Shown piece by piece: positions 10,251 through 19,666 of a DNA stretch of 43,297 nt. The number at the start of each line of letters is the position of its first letter. Position 1 is the stretch's first letter. The stretch is taken from NCBI GenBank assembly GCA_001970955.1, contig MPUH01000610.1, positions 1 to 43,297 on the forward strand. The letters run 5' to 3'. The position numbers and the translations under genes are program-made. Source of the DNA: Stentor coeruleus (lineage: Eukaryota > Ciliophora > Heterotrichea > Heterotrichida > Stentoridae). Under the pieces are notes generated by a model, which was not told where the DNA came from, searched no databases, and saw nothing but the letters and a program-made list of their open reading frames with translations.

Positions 10251-10557
10251 ATGAATTTGGTCAAAAAGAAAATTGCTAAATCAATACAAAATATTAAAAC
10301 TAAAAATCCTATAGTTGGATATGATACAGAAGGGGAAACTTATAGTAATACTGAAAGTACTGCTATTGATAGCTATGAAACCTATTAAGCGTTTAGGAAA
10401 GTTTATTTCATTTGAAGTTCAAAAGCTAACGAAGGATAAAATTTTAGAAAAAATTAGCAAAAAACTGAATTTGTTATGTGAAGATTTTATAAATCTTCTG
10501 AAAGGATTTTATACAATTTTTAGAGAGAACAAACTATTTGCTACCCTAGGCTTTTGA
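10251..10557 (+). CDS. Small basic protein with a 16-nt intron, unrecognised
   Basis: A 96-aa protein obtained by removing a 16-nt intron at 10357-10372 (gtactgctattgatag). Without splicing, the first exon runs into TAA soon after, and the downstream ATG frame lacks its natural N-terminus. The joined frame is continuous from MNLVKKKIAKSI to TLGF and stops at TGA. An in-frame TGA directly precedes the ATG at 10251. The protein is lysine-rich with an amphipathic helical C-terminal half (about 40-90: FEVQKLTKDKILEKISKK...). No known domain. The intron is the only 16-nt one in the window and is inferred from frame continuity and GT...AG ends; there is no homologue to confirm it. Confidence 0.6.
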
Positions 10558-10765
10558 AATTTAGTTAATATAAAAACTAGGATATTATATAGCATAGTTC
10601 AATTACAATAAAATTTGTGACAAATTTCTTAACAAATCAACCCATCACATAATTTTTTTAAAAAAAACTTCTCAAAAGTACTCAATAATTTACTATCCAA
10701 ATCTCAATACCTATTCATCTCTCCTAATCCAAAATATTTTTTTATTATTTAACTATCAAGTAATA

Positions 10766-11227
10766 TCAACTATAATCCATCTTATTCATGGTTTCTGGCA
10801 AAGTCCACAATATATTATTACTTTCATTAGCCCAAGAAGATACCGTTATCTCCTTTTTCTCCTTTCTTTTTTGGTGTCTAGCTTCACTTGGATGTTTTTT
10901 CGGAAAAGAAAAAAAGCCTATTTCTGGTTTTGACGATAAACTTTTTTCATAGTTTTTTCTTGTCTCAGATGAACTTAGCAGGGCTGGAGAAATTTTACTA
11001 AGGACAGGTTTAACAAGTGGTAATTGAACAGTTTTATTAGGGCTTTCTTTTTTTTTGTTTTTCGGGAGGACTAGAGGAGGTAAGTTTTGAGAGGGTATTT
11101 TGAAAAAAATTCGGTTTTTTTCATAAGGTTTGAGAATAGCGGATGTAGAATTTTTTGGCTTGAAGATGCTTTTGTATAAACGGGGCTTGCTTGGGGGAAA
11201 GTTTGAAAGATGGGAAAAACTAATCAT
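10766..11227 (-). CDS. Basic, proline/serine-rich protein, unrecognised
   Basis: A 153-aa frame rich in Lys, Pro and Ser with no hydrophobic core, so probably disordered. It starts at ATG 11227 with an in-frame TAA six codons upstream and ends at TGA. Repeated short basic-proline blocks (SKPRLYKSIFKPK, PLVKPVLSK, SKPEIGFFSFPKKHP) resemble cytoskeleton-associated ciliate proteins, but no family is recognised. Its higher G+C than the flanks supports coding. Confidence 0.6.
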   Translation of the reverse strand: MISFSHLSNFPPSKPRLYKSIFKPKNSTSAILKPYEKNRIFFKIPSQNLPPLVLPKNKKKESPNKTVQLPLVKPVLSKISPALLSSSETRKNYEKSLSSKPEIGFFSFPKKHPSEARHQKRKEKKEITVSSWANESNNILWTLPETMNKMDYS

Positions 11228-11945
11228 TTGTATTAATAGAATGGATTAAAAAATAAGATTTTTTTTTATAATTATGGGAGAAGATGTTTTAGAATATTTA
11301 GGAATGATAATATTTTGGTGTTATAGAATAATTATTGGAGTATACTTAATTTGCTGATTTAAATTGGAAAATGGTATGATATTGTAATAAAGGTAATCAA
11401 GAAGAAAGTGAGTTTTTTTCATGACATAAAATGTAAAGGAGGAATAATAAAATTGATATAATAATAAGTTGGAATTAATAAGTGGAAAAATATACCCCAC
11501 AACTATTTTTTTACCTTATATACTCTTCTAATCTATCTCTATTTTCAAATAAAGTAACCTAATATTATAATCTTATCCATAAAATGTTATAATCTAAAAT
11601 ATAACAAGTATATTATTTTATATATTTAACTTCTTTAATCATATATAATGCATCACTATTATCCTATAACAAATAATAGCATTTTACTATACCTTATTCA
11701 CAAATCCTCTAAATTTCAATAATATCTTCTATATAAAAAAAAACTATATTCACAACAAAAATTTACAATTTTCACATCTTTCTAACCATAACACTCTAAT
11801 TTCTAATAATAAATAATAATTATTCTTATCTTTCCTTCTTCAAATAATACTTATAAACTTTATTCATAAATACTTTCTTACAATAACTCATTTCCATGAA
11901 AAGTCCTATTATTTCCTATTTTCCTATTAAGCATAAATGTCCAAT
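11228..11945. other. Intergenic spacer with sharp skew switch
   Basis: No gene seen. About 11228-11490 is G-rich/C-poor and 11500-11945 is C-rich/G-poor on the plus strand, with an abrupt change near 11490. Both neighbours are on the minus strand. Confidence 0.6.
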
Positions 11946-12512
11946 TTAATTGCCATCACCAGTTTTAGCTTCCTCAATAACAGGGGCAGGAGTAGCAGCC
12001 TCACCTGTTTTTATGCAGTGATTGAAGTGCTTAGCATCATCAAAAGCCTTTTTGAAATCTTGTGTTTTTTCAGGTGTCCCAAATCTCAAAGCGAATTTTT
12101 CTCTCTTTACTTCACCATCTGAAAAATCATGAGCCATCCATAGCCAGGCCTTATCACTTCCAGCATGAGGTGTTAAAACACAAAGTGGGTCTTGTTCAAG
12201 TAAAAAGTTTGCGATAACTTTTTTTGTATTATCTTGTCTCATGACCATAGTTATTTTCTGTGTAGTTTTATCTCTAAGAAGTTTGATATCTCCAGTACCT
12301 CTTTCTTTCCATTGGTCTTCATGCCATCGGTAAAGCTTTCCTTTCCCCTTATAGATAAGGTCTTTGTCTTCTTCACCTGATTTTATTTCGACTTCAGGAA
12401 GGTCGACAGCTTTCCAGTCTCCTTTGACTTCTTCTTCTGGATTCACATCATCGCCTGCATCTTCATCTTCTGGCTTTTTGCTGGCTAGGAAAGCGTCAAG
12501 GTTTCCACTCAT
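11946..12512 (-). CDS. RANBP1: Ran-binding protein 1 (RanBD domain)
   Basis: A 188-aa protein that binds RanGTP and assists RanGAP in releasing export complexes in the cytoplasm. A single Ran-binding domain covers about residues 35-165. It shows the hallmark KGKGKLYRW...WKERGTGDIKLL, followed by the VMRQDNTKKVIANF strand, CVLTPHAGSDKAWLWMAHDF and the KFALRFGTPEKTQDFKKAF helix. The N-terminus is acidic (KPEDEDAGDDVNPEEE) and the C-terminus a short Ala/Pro tail. An upstream in-frame ATG at 12563 would add 17 residues of AT-rich hydrophobic sequence unlike the family, so I chose MSGNLDAF at 12512. No intron is seen. Length is normal for RanBP1. Confidence 0.93.
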   Translation of the reverse strand: MSGNLDAFLASKKPEDEDAGDDVNPEEEVKGDWKAVDLPEVEIKSGEEDKDLIYKGKGKLYRWHEDQWKERGTGDIKLLRDKTTQKITMVMRQDNTKKVIANFLLEQDPLCVLTPHAGSDKAWLWMAHDFSDGEVKREKFALRFGTPEKTQDFKKAFDDAKHFNHCIKTGEAATPAPVIEEAKTGDGN

Positions 12513-12649
12513 ATTTATTATAGATGATTGATTAATTAAATACAAGTATATCTTAAAACACATACTTTCTAAATATATTTGATATGTTTTTTACTATTAA
12601 AATATACATGAATTTATTTTCTAGTTTAATAAATACCTTAAATTTATAC

Positions 12650-13393
12650 TTAATATGAAATCTTAATTTTATTAAGGTTTTCTATATAGAAATTGCGCAT
12701 TTCAATAGTTTTTGAGAGTTCCTGAATAAGTTCTCCTTCCTCAAGTTCCAATTCAGTTACCCGACAAATAGCTTCATTTTGTATACGCTTTTCTGTATCT
12801 ACAGATGCGAAATACTCATCTCTTTGTTTTTTACGCTGCGAACGTTGACTAAAACACCGACTACGTAAAGATTCAACATAATTACTTTTTATATCATTTC
12901 TGCGTTTACGATTTATTTCAAATTCAGCAAGTTGTTCAGATAAACGAAAATCTTCCCATTCTTCACTTCGCTTCTTTTGACTTGAAACAATTTTTTGTCT
13001 TCTTTTTAATATACGATTTTCAAAAGTCTTTATATTTTTTCTTCTTTGCTTTCTTTCAATGTTAAATCTTGACCTTTGCGAATCTTCAAATTCTTTTTGA
13101 CTTTGATAATAGTTTAGTTTTTCATTTGCTTTGTTTTTCTTTTGTTGGATACGTTTTTTGGCTTGAATAGTTAGGGTTTTTGCTTCAAGGATTTCTTTTT
13201 CTGCGGATTCTTGAGCTTTTTTTAACTGTTTAACTCGGTTTTCCATAATCAGCATTTGGTTTTTGGCTTGTTGCCTATCAAATATTGCCTGAAGTTTCTC
13301 GTTTTTAGATGACCTAGTTGCATTTGTGACTATTGAAGTACTGAGACTAGCCAGACCTTCACTCCAGCTTAATTTTTTGAAGGGATTTTCCAT
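12650..13393 (-). CDS. Coiled-coil protein, unrecognised
   Basis: A 247-aa, highly charged protein. From about residue 30 to the end it is continuous predicted coiled coil rich in Lys, Arg, Glu and Gln (RVKQLKKAQESAEKEILEAK, then several RKRR blocks). The N-terminus MENPFKKLSWSEGLASLS is the only non-helical part. No signal peptide or enzyme motif. It sits 137 bp downstream of the RANBP1 start, same strand, with separate flanks. A structural role at cortical or basal-body fibres would fit, but nothing in the sequence proves it. Confidence 0.72.
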   Translation of the reverse strand: MENPFKKLSWSEGLASLSTSIVTNATRSSKNEKLQAIFDRQQAKNQMLIMENRVKQLKKAQESAEKEILEAKTLTIQAKKRIQQKKNKANEKLNYYQSQKEFEDSQRSRFNIERKQRRKNIKTFENRILKRRQKIVSSQKKRSEEWEDFRLSEQLAEFEINRKRRNDIKSNYVESLRSRCFSQRSQRKKQRDEYFASVDTEKRIQNEAICRVTELELEEGELIQELSKTIEMRNFYIENLNKIKISY

Positions 13394-14310
13394 AATTTCT
13401 CTTATAAATAGGGTTTTTTAGAATAAAGATAAGAATAAATTTATAAGTGATAAGAAATGATATTTAAAAATTATTTTTAGCTTGCTTATTAAGGTTTTAT
13501 AGATTTTCTTATATTTTTGTTTTTGATTTTCGGTGATATGGCTATTGAGATAATATTCTATTGAAAAAGGTGAATTATTATTAGAGTAAGTTATATTAAG
13601 TTATAATTTTATAAGATTTGTATTGGATTATTTGCTTTTATAATAAAGCGAATACAATCTATAATTTTTAAAGCTAGTTCTTGAAATGCTATGAAAGTGG
13701 ATTAAATTTATGGTTAAAGAATTGTGATGTGCTTAGTAGGGGGTTTTACAATTTTTCATAATAATCAAAGTCTATATTCCAGGATATTTGTGTATATGCA
13801 AATTAAAAATTTAGATTCTTGTGAATTTTAAAGATTTTTATGCGAAGTTAAAAATATACTATTTCTTATAATTTTATAATATTAATAGCTATGTGATAAT
13901 ATTAGCCTAATCTACACACAAACCTAAACATCATCTCATCCTAAATCCATTTACCAAACCATAAATAATTACTCATTGCAAATTATAAATCAATGCCTAG
14001 TCTTAAAAATTTCTCAACCAAACTCACAATGCCCAACCCCATCCCACATCCTAAATTTTTTTCATAAATCAAAGCCGAAATGAAAAAACCTTCAATTTTC
14101 TATCAAGCAAGCACCACTCACAATCAAAACCCATCCTCAACCTACTCCAAACAAAATCATCCTAACAAAAATGGATCACCCTGGGTTTGAACCTGGAGTC
14201 TTATAAAACTAAAATCCAACATCATTTTATCACTTTCCCTCTATATCAAAAATCCTAGCTCAGTGCTTTACCAGATTTCGATATTACCCTTAACTTTTAT
14301 ATTATTTAAA
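13394..14310. other. Intergenic spacer with a tRNA-like B-box segment
   Basis: No protein gene. The left third is G/T-rich and 13900-14170 is strongly A/C-rich. At 14183-14193 the minus strand reads GGTTCAAACCC, a perfect pol III B box. It is followed by CAGGGTGATCCA and then a run of five T. No matching 5' acceptor and D-arm can be folded convincingly, so this may be a tRNA relic. Confidence 0.45.
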
Positions 14311-15363
14311 TTATAATCCTTGCATTAATGGAACTAAATCCTGCACAGACATCAAGCTTTGAGCTACATTTATTAGCATTCTTGATAGATCATACAATTT
14401 TGTATCCATAGTATCTCCAACCCATGTCTCTATGCAAATCCCATTATCAGGTTGTGCTTTGAAATTCTCAGCCAAATTATCAACAATTATTGTTTTCTTT
14501 AAATCCCTTCCAAGTAGTGATAAATCTTTGTAAATATTTTCCCCAGACACTGAAATTTTATCTCGATATAGTCTGAGTTTTATGTGGTTATCCGGGTCAA
14601 CTATTTTTAAAGCATTATCAGCGTGCATAGGAGAAGAAGCTGTGAAAATTACAAGTTCGAAATGGTCTTTTAGTATTTGGATAAACTCTTTAGCCCCGGG
14701 CCGAAGTAAAAACAAATTCTCGTGCTTGTGGACTAAAGTTTCATCTAAATCCAATACAAGAGTGTATTTGTCACATCCGTAGTCTGGCAAGTAAGGCGCT
14801 GAATTTGTAGTAAAATTAGGAAATATGGTTGAAGATAGGTTTTTTTCTATTAAGTTCTTCATTGCCGTAAGTGATAGTAAAAATGGAGTGTCTGACATCA
14901 TCTGCAAAATCCTAGTCAGTATTATAACTTTATAGTATAAAATGCTCGGGCCATTTGCGTTTATTAGCTTGACTAAAACTTTTTTGGTATTAAGTATATT
15001 TTGAATAACTCCTGTCACAGTCTGATTGGGTTTAATATTTATACTGCGGTTGATTGTGTTTTTTGTAATAAAGCTATGTAAATACAGTAAGTTTTTACGT
15101 ATTGAACTAATATGATCATTAGAATTTGGTAGATTTTCAGATAAATCTAGGACAATGAGTGAAGATATAACTGCAAGGTAGTAGTACTCATTATCTTTGA
15201 CTACTGAGTTAAGAGAAACTAAATAAGCAACATGCTCAATGTATTTCAAAGCGGAGCCAGACGTGGATTTTGTAAGGATTTCGTTCATTTGCTTCAAAGT
15301 TAAGATAATTTCCGGGTTACTATTCTTTTTGCTAAGCTTGGCTATATAATTTTTGGATAACAT
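14311..15363 (-). CDS. FCP1/SCP-like (NIF) phosphatase, DxDxT
   Basis: About 350 aa. The C-terminal half is a haloacid-dehalogenase fold CTD-phosphatase domain. LVLDLDETLVH gives the catalytic DxDxT (about D205 and D207), then LRPGAKEFIQILKDHFELVIFTAS, YADNAL-type HADNALKIVDP, LYRD and LGRDLKKTIIVDNL. Family members dephosphorylate Ser/Thr on the RNA polymerase II tail or, for dullard/TIM50 types, membrane-linked substrates. The N-terminal 190 residues are helical and unrecognised; there is no clear transmembrane helix. ATG at 15414 would add 17 AT-rich residues (MLYISSYLFYNINLSTN); I favour the next ATG at 15363, but the longer form is open. The insert seen in FCP1 (BRCT) is absent. Confidence 0.87.
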   Translation of the reverse strand: MLSKNYIAKLSKKNSNPEIILTLKQMNEILTKSTSGSALKYIEHVAYLVSLNSVVKDNEYYYLAVISSLIVLDLSENLPNSNDHISSIRKNLLYLHSFITKNTINRSINIKPNQTVTGVIQNILNTKKVLVKLINANGPSILYYKVIILTRILQMMSDTPFLLSLTAMKNLIEKNLSSTIFPNFTTNSAPYLPDYGCDKYTLVLDLDETLVHKHENLFLLRPGAKEFIQILKDHFELVIFTASSPMHADNALKIVDPDNHIKLRLYRDKISVSGENIYKDLSLLGRDLKKTIIVDNLAENFKAQPDNGICIETWVGDTMDTKLYDLSRMLINVAQSLMSVQDLVPLMQGL

Positions 15364-16733
15364 ATTAGTAGATAGATTAATATTATAAAATAAATAAGAG
15401 CTTATATACAACAATTGGAATAATGGTATAAGTTTAACATAAAATTATATGGTATTTTGTAGTTAAAGAATATAAGAGTATTGAATTTTTGATATAAAAG
15501 CTCGAATATAAATAGATGTAAAAATTTATGTGGAATAGAATATTCATCGGTTTTAGGTCGAAATTTGATTATTTATAGGATAATTGAAACTTATTTAATG
15601 TTAGAACCTGTTTATAACTGAAGAATTTTTGAGTTTTTATTTGAATTTGGATTTAATAGTGAGATTATTGATGTAAAAAAGATAAGTGGCGAATATGATT
15701 TGCTTGTTGTGCTAATGGGTGTCTAATTTGAGGCTAATTTATGTAAAAATTTTGTTGTTTTTTTTTCAGTGATAGATTTTTTTTTCTTGTGATAAATCAA
15801 TAGAAAGCTCGAAATAACATAATTTTAGACTTTGGTTTATGCTAGCATATTATTTGTGATAATAATGCTGATAATATATTATATAAGGTGGTTTCCTATT
15901 TATTTCAACATTCTGATAAAATGCTAATTAGAGGGAAAAAATTGTAAAATATTAGATAATGTAATTTTTAAGGAAAACTATTGACATTTTGATATATACG
16001 ATGTCAAAGGTGTGCTATTGAAATGCTCAAACAATCTATCTAGGAAATTCTTTATCCTAAAAATATAATGGTAATTTAAGATATTTAAATAAACTTTTTA
16101 ATTAAAACTGCTTAGATCTAAATTGGTTCGATTAATAAACAACATTATATTCCCACTTAGCATAAAAATCTAATTTCTTCTTGAGTTATAAAAAAATATA
16201 AGGCATTTTCAATCAAAGCATTATTAAAAATGGTTATAGTACTTTATTTATTCTTGCAAAAATTTAGTTTTATTTCACAAGCTATCGAATAAATTTGAGA
16301 TAAAAACTTAAGCATTTACTTTGTTTAAAGCAGATTTCTTATTTCCCTATTTTAAATATCTTTTTATACTTTTTAATCAAATTCTATATGTTTATCTTCA
16401 AAAAAACCTTTACTATATTATTTTTAAACATCATTAAACATCTATAAATTTCATAATCTTCTATACAAAAACAATAGAATAATCTCACATCTTTTGCATC
16501 GCATTCATAATTCTTTCACCCCCATCTATCATACAACAGTAAACCCTTCTATCTATTAAAATATTCCTAAAGCCCACAAATAAATTTATCACATCATCAT
16601 ATTTCACAATAAAATCCAAACCTCTAAAAGCCTAATATAAATAAACCTTAAACCCTGCATCTGCAAATAAAAAATCTCTATCTTTTCTAAACCAGAAAAA
16701 TATAGCCTAATCTTAAGCCTAATTACAAATCTA
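15364..16733. other. Intergenic spacer, no gene seen
   Basis: About 1.4 kb without recognisable coding sequence between the phosphatase start and the 3' end of the aquaporin pseudogene. About 15420-15990 is G/T-rich and 16330-16733 A/C-rich on the plus strand. Confidence 0.6.
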
Positions 16734-17565
16734 TTAATATTCAGCATGTACTAAACCATGTTTCCTCTGAGCTTTTAACCCTTCCAAAAGTATACAATTA
16801 AAGACCCAAGCAATAGCCCCAATAAGCACAGAGACAATAATATAAATAAAGTCTTATGTATATGTGCACAATATTCTTATTATGGGTAATATTCATAGTA
16901 AGCCTAACTCTAAGATTGAAGCATCCTCCAAAAATCAACTCAACAACTAAAATGCTTCTAAATATGAAGATCAAAGTCTGATAGTTTCAATTACAATAGA
17001 ATCATGCACTATATCAACAATAAGAGTTGAATAAACTAGCTCAGTAAAAAATGCATCAACTATTGTTGCATTAACAGAAAGGTCAAAATGCACAGGAAAA
17101 TAAATCATACCAAAAAGCAAGATAAGCTACAGGTATTGCTGAAATCATTTAAAGATTATCTAAATAAAGAATTCAATAATTTGTTCGAAATTAATTTTCC
17201 TGTGAATGCAGTGTTTAATAAGATAACCTATAGTTATTACTGGGTTAAAATGGGCTCCTGATATGAATCTGATCATAATCATGAACATAATTATAGAGCC
17301 AACTTTTGGGTGTTAAAAATTTAGGTTTTTTATGGGAAATATTAGTAACACTACTACATAAGTGCTGTAGTATGCACCTGGGATGTTGAAAATTATTGAA
17401 ATACTGAAGTGGCTTACGGATATTGATAGGTAATCATAAATGTGCCAATAGTTTCGACTAAGTTACACATGGGTTGTGGAATTATTGAAATACTGAAGTG
17501 GCTTACGGATATTGATAGGTAATCATAAATGTGCCAATAGTTTCGACTAAGATACTCTTCCACAT
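16734..17565 (-). pseudogene. Decayed aquaporin (MIP family)
   Basis: Read on the minus strand, fragments of an aquaporin appear in the right order but in different frames and with several stops. The start is MWKSILVETIGTFMITY (from ATG 17565), the typical first helix. Next come NIPGAYYSTYVVV and the unmistakable SGAHFNPVITIG with the first NPx loop near 17235. They are followed by FEQIIEFF, helix-5-like sequence, then FGGCFNLRVR near 16925 where the second NPA-R loop should be (Asn-Leu-Arg instead of Asn-Pro-Ala). The last part is IVSVLIGAIAWVFNCILLEGLKA, ending with TAA at 16734-16736. No 15/16-nt GT-AG introns remove the stops. The first-helix region is duplicated. This is confidently a relic, not a functional channel. 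Confidence 0.85.
17391..17551. repeat. 72-bp tandem duplication, 89-bp period, in the aquaporin relic
   Basis: Positions 17391-17462 and 17480-17551 are identical over 72 bp with 17 bp between. The repeated unit encodes, on the minus strand, LVETIGTFMITY of the first aquaporin helix. Perfect identity implies the duplication is younger than the frame damage elsewhere, or an assembly slip. Confidence 0.88.
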
Positions 17566-17874
17566 TATTATAAATTATTATGATATAAGATGATGCAAGT
17601 GGTTGAGGAATAAATGGAAGGTATAGGGAATTAGTATTAGAGAAGATTATTAAAAAAATGTAAGAGTGATTTCGAAGCTCTTTAAAATCATTAAATACTT
17701 ATTTTATGACAAAGTATAGCCCACAGTATAATAATCCCAATAATACTTATTAGAAAAACATAAAAAACCTCACATCTTCTCATTTCATTCATAATTTCAT
17801 ATATCCATCCATAACTAACTTTAACAAAAACCTATAAAACATGTCGTTCAATCCACCCTTGAAATATTTATTTA
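17566..17874. other. Spacer between aquaporin relic and TTLL gene
   Basis: No gene supported. The left third is G-rich, and the right half is A/C-rich and is the 5' flank of the TTLL gene. A 25-codon upstream ATG frame starts near 17841 in a different frame from TTLL; it may be an uORF or chance. Confidence 0.5.
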
Positions 17875-19629
17875 ATGGAACTAAAGCAATCATCTCGTTT
17901 CTTCAAAATCATATGTAACGTCAGTAGCACAAAATACGAAATCGTCCGCCACGCAGCTAAAAAAATCCTAGGTTGGAAACTATCATACGACGAAGACACT
18001 GATGAATGGGACGTATTTTGGACCGACACAGCAGTGCAACCTGAAAAACTAGCAAAAATGAAGCATTATCAACGTATAAACCATTTCCCAGGTATGTATC
18101 TAATCTCCCGTAAAAACTACCTCGCTTTCAATCTTGGTAAACTAAAAAGGATTTTCCCTGACAGCTACAATTTTTATCCTCGAACATGGGTTATTCCATG
18201 TGATTTAGGCGATTTAAAATCCTTTATGTCATCTAAAAAAAACCCTTACGTTATAGTAAAACCTGAAGCTTCATGTCAAGGACGAGGAATTTATATAACA
18301 AAAAGAATCGAAGATATAAACCCAGATGAAAAACATGTTGTCCAAGAGTATTTGACAAAACCTTTTCTTATAGACAATTTAAAATTTGATTTAAGAATTT
18401 ATGTTCTTGTAACAAGTTGTGACCCTTTGAGGATTTTTATTCATGAAGATGGACTTACACGTTTTGCTACAGAAGAGTATGAAAAACCTAATTCTACGAA
18501 TATTGAAGATATGTGTATGCATTTGACGAATTATGCGATAAATAAAAACAATCCGAATTTTATTCAGAATGAAGACCCTGAATGTGATGATGTTGGGCAT
18601 AAAAGGTCATTAAAGTCGACTTATGATTTTATACAGAATGAAGGTTATGATGTTGAAAGACTTAAAGGGAGAATTGATGATATGATTATTAAAACTTTAT
18701 GCGCTGTACAACCTAATTTGTGTCATCATTATAGATCTTGTCAAGCTGATGATTATTCTAGGGCTATGTGTTTTGAGATTTTAGGTTTTGATGTGATTAT
18801 TGATAAGAAACTTAACCCATATGTATTAGAAGTTAACCATACACCTTCATTTTCAACAGATTCTCCTTTGGATAGAACGATTAAGAAAACTGTGATCAGT
18901 CAAGCATTAGAACTTGTAAATGTTTCAACGAGGAATAGGAAAAAATATTTCAAAAAACAAAAAGAAGATATTCAAAAACGTAGCATGACTGGGAAGATGG
19001 AACGTTTAACTATAGAAGAGCGCAAGTTATTAATTAGTAGTTTGAATAGCAAGAGGAATAAATACGAAATGAAACATTGTGGAGGATATAGGAAAATCTA
19101 CCCAACTGAAAATGATGAATATAATAAATATATTGAAGCTTCTGATAATCTATGGCAAGAATGGACAGGAGCTAAAATTGTTAGAAGTCGAAGATTAGAA
19201 ACTAAATCTCCAGTACCAAGGCCAATAAGACCAGCTACAAACAACACACAAAAACCTAAATCTCAAGTGATAGTAAAAGTACCATCTAAAGCTGAATCTT
19301 ATATGGAAAGACCTTCTTCAACAATTTTCGAAAGACTTTCACAGCCAGTAATAAGAAAGTACCGAAGTACAACAGTTAATTGCTTACCTGGGATTATATA
19401 TGAAGAAAAAAAAGATCAGAAAAAAGATATGCCGATTATGATAAACCCTTGTATTGAATATGATAAACCGATAATCAAACCTAGAGTATATAGTGAAATT
19501 AAAGCTTCACCTGCAAATAGACCAATAGCACAAAGGCATATCGGTTTAACTTTGAAAGAAATTTTATCAGGAAGGCCTGGAACTTCTTCAAAAAGCAGGT
19601 ATTTAAATTTTGCATTAGGAAGTAAATAA
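17875..19629 (+). CDS. Tubulin tyrosine ligase-like glutamylase (TTLL family)
   Basis: A 584-aa enzyme of the ATP-grasp fold expected to add glutamate chains to tubulin in ciliary or cortical microtubules. The TTL domain spans about residues 8-350. Landmarks are WDVFWTD (45-51), HFPGMYLISRKNYL (70-83), VKPEASCQGRGIYI (128-141, nucleotide-binding loop), FDLRIYVLV (171-179), MHLTNYAINK (215-224) and LEVNHTPSFSTDSPLD (318-333, catalytic EVN). These match the TTLL4/6/13 polyglutamylase group better than tyrosine ligase itself. Basic residues after 345 (RNRKKYFKKQ) could be a microtubule-binding extension; the last 150 residues are disordered, Pro/Ser-rich. The TGA upstream in frame makes 17875 the first usable ATG. 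No introns. It converges with the P4-ATPase, 37 bp apart. Confidence 0.92.
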   Translation: MELKQSSRFFKIICNVSSTKYEIVRHAAKKILGWKLSYDEDTDEWDVFWTDTAVQPEKLAKMKHYQRINHFPGMYLISRKNYLAFNLGKLKRIFPDSYNFYPRTWVIPCDLGDLKSFMSSKKNPYVIVKPEASCQGRGIYITKRIEDINPDEKHVVQEYLTKPFLIDNLKFDLRIYVLVTSCDPLRIFIHEDGLTRFATEEYEKPNSTNIEDMCMHLTNYAINKNNPNFIQNEDPECDDVGHKRSLKSTYDFIQNEGYDVERLKGRIDDMIIKTLCAVQPNLCHHYRSCQADDYSRAMCFEILGFDVIIDKKLNPYVLEVNHTPSFSTDSPLDRTIKKTVISQALELVNVSTRNRKKYFKKQKEDIQKRSMTGKMERLTIEERKLLISSLNSKRNKYEMKHCGGYRKIYPTENDEYNKYIEASDNLWQEWTGAKIVRSRRLETKSPVPRPIRPATNNTQKPKSQVIVKVPSKAESYMERPSSTIFERLSQPVIRKYRSTTVNCLPGIIYEEKKDQKKDMPIMINPCIEYDKPIIKPRVYSEIKASPANRPIAQRHIGLTLKEILSGRPGTSSKSRYLNFALGSK

Positions 19630-19666
19630 TAATATATATAGAAATTCTCAAATAAAAAGTAGTTAA

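Noticed and set aside
17841..17918. ATG frame MSFNPPLKYLFNGTK upstream of the TTLL start
   Set aside because: Different frame from TTLL with no GT-AG intron to join them; kept only as a possible uORF.
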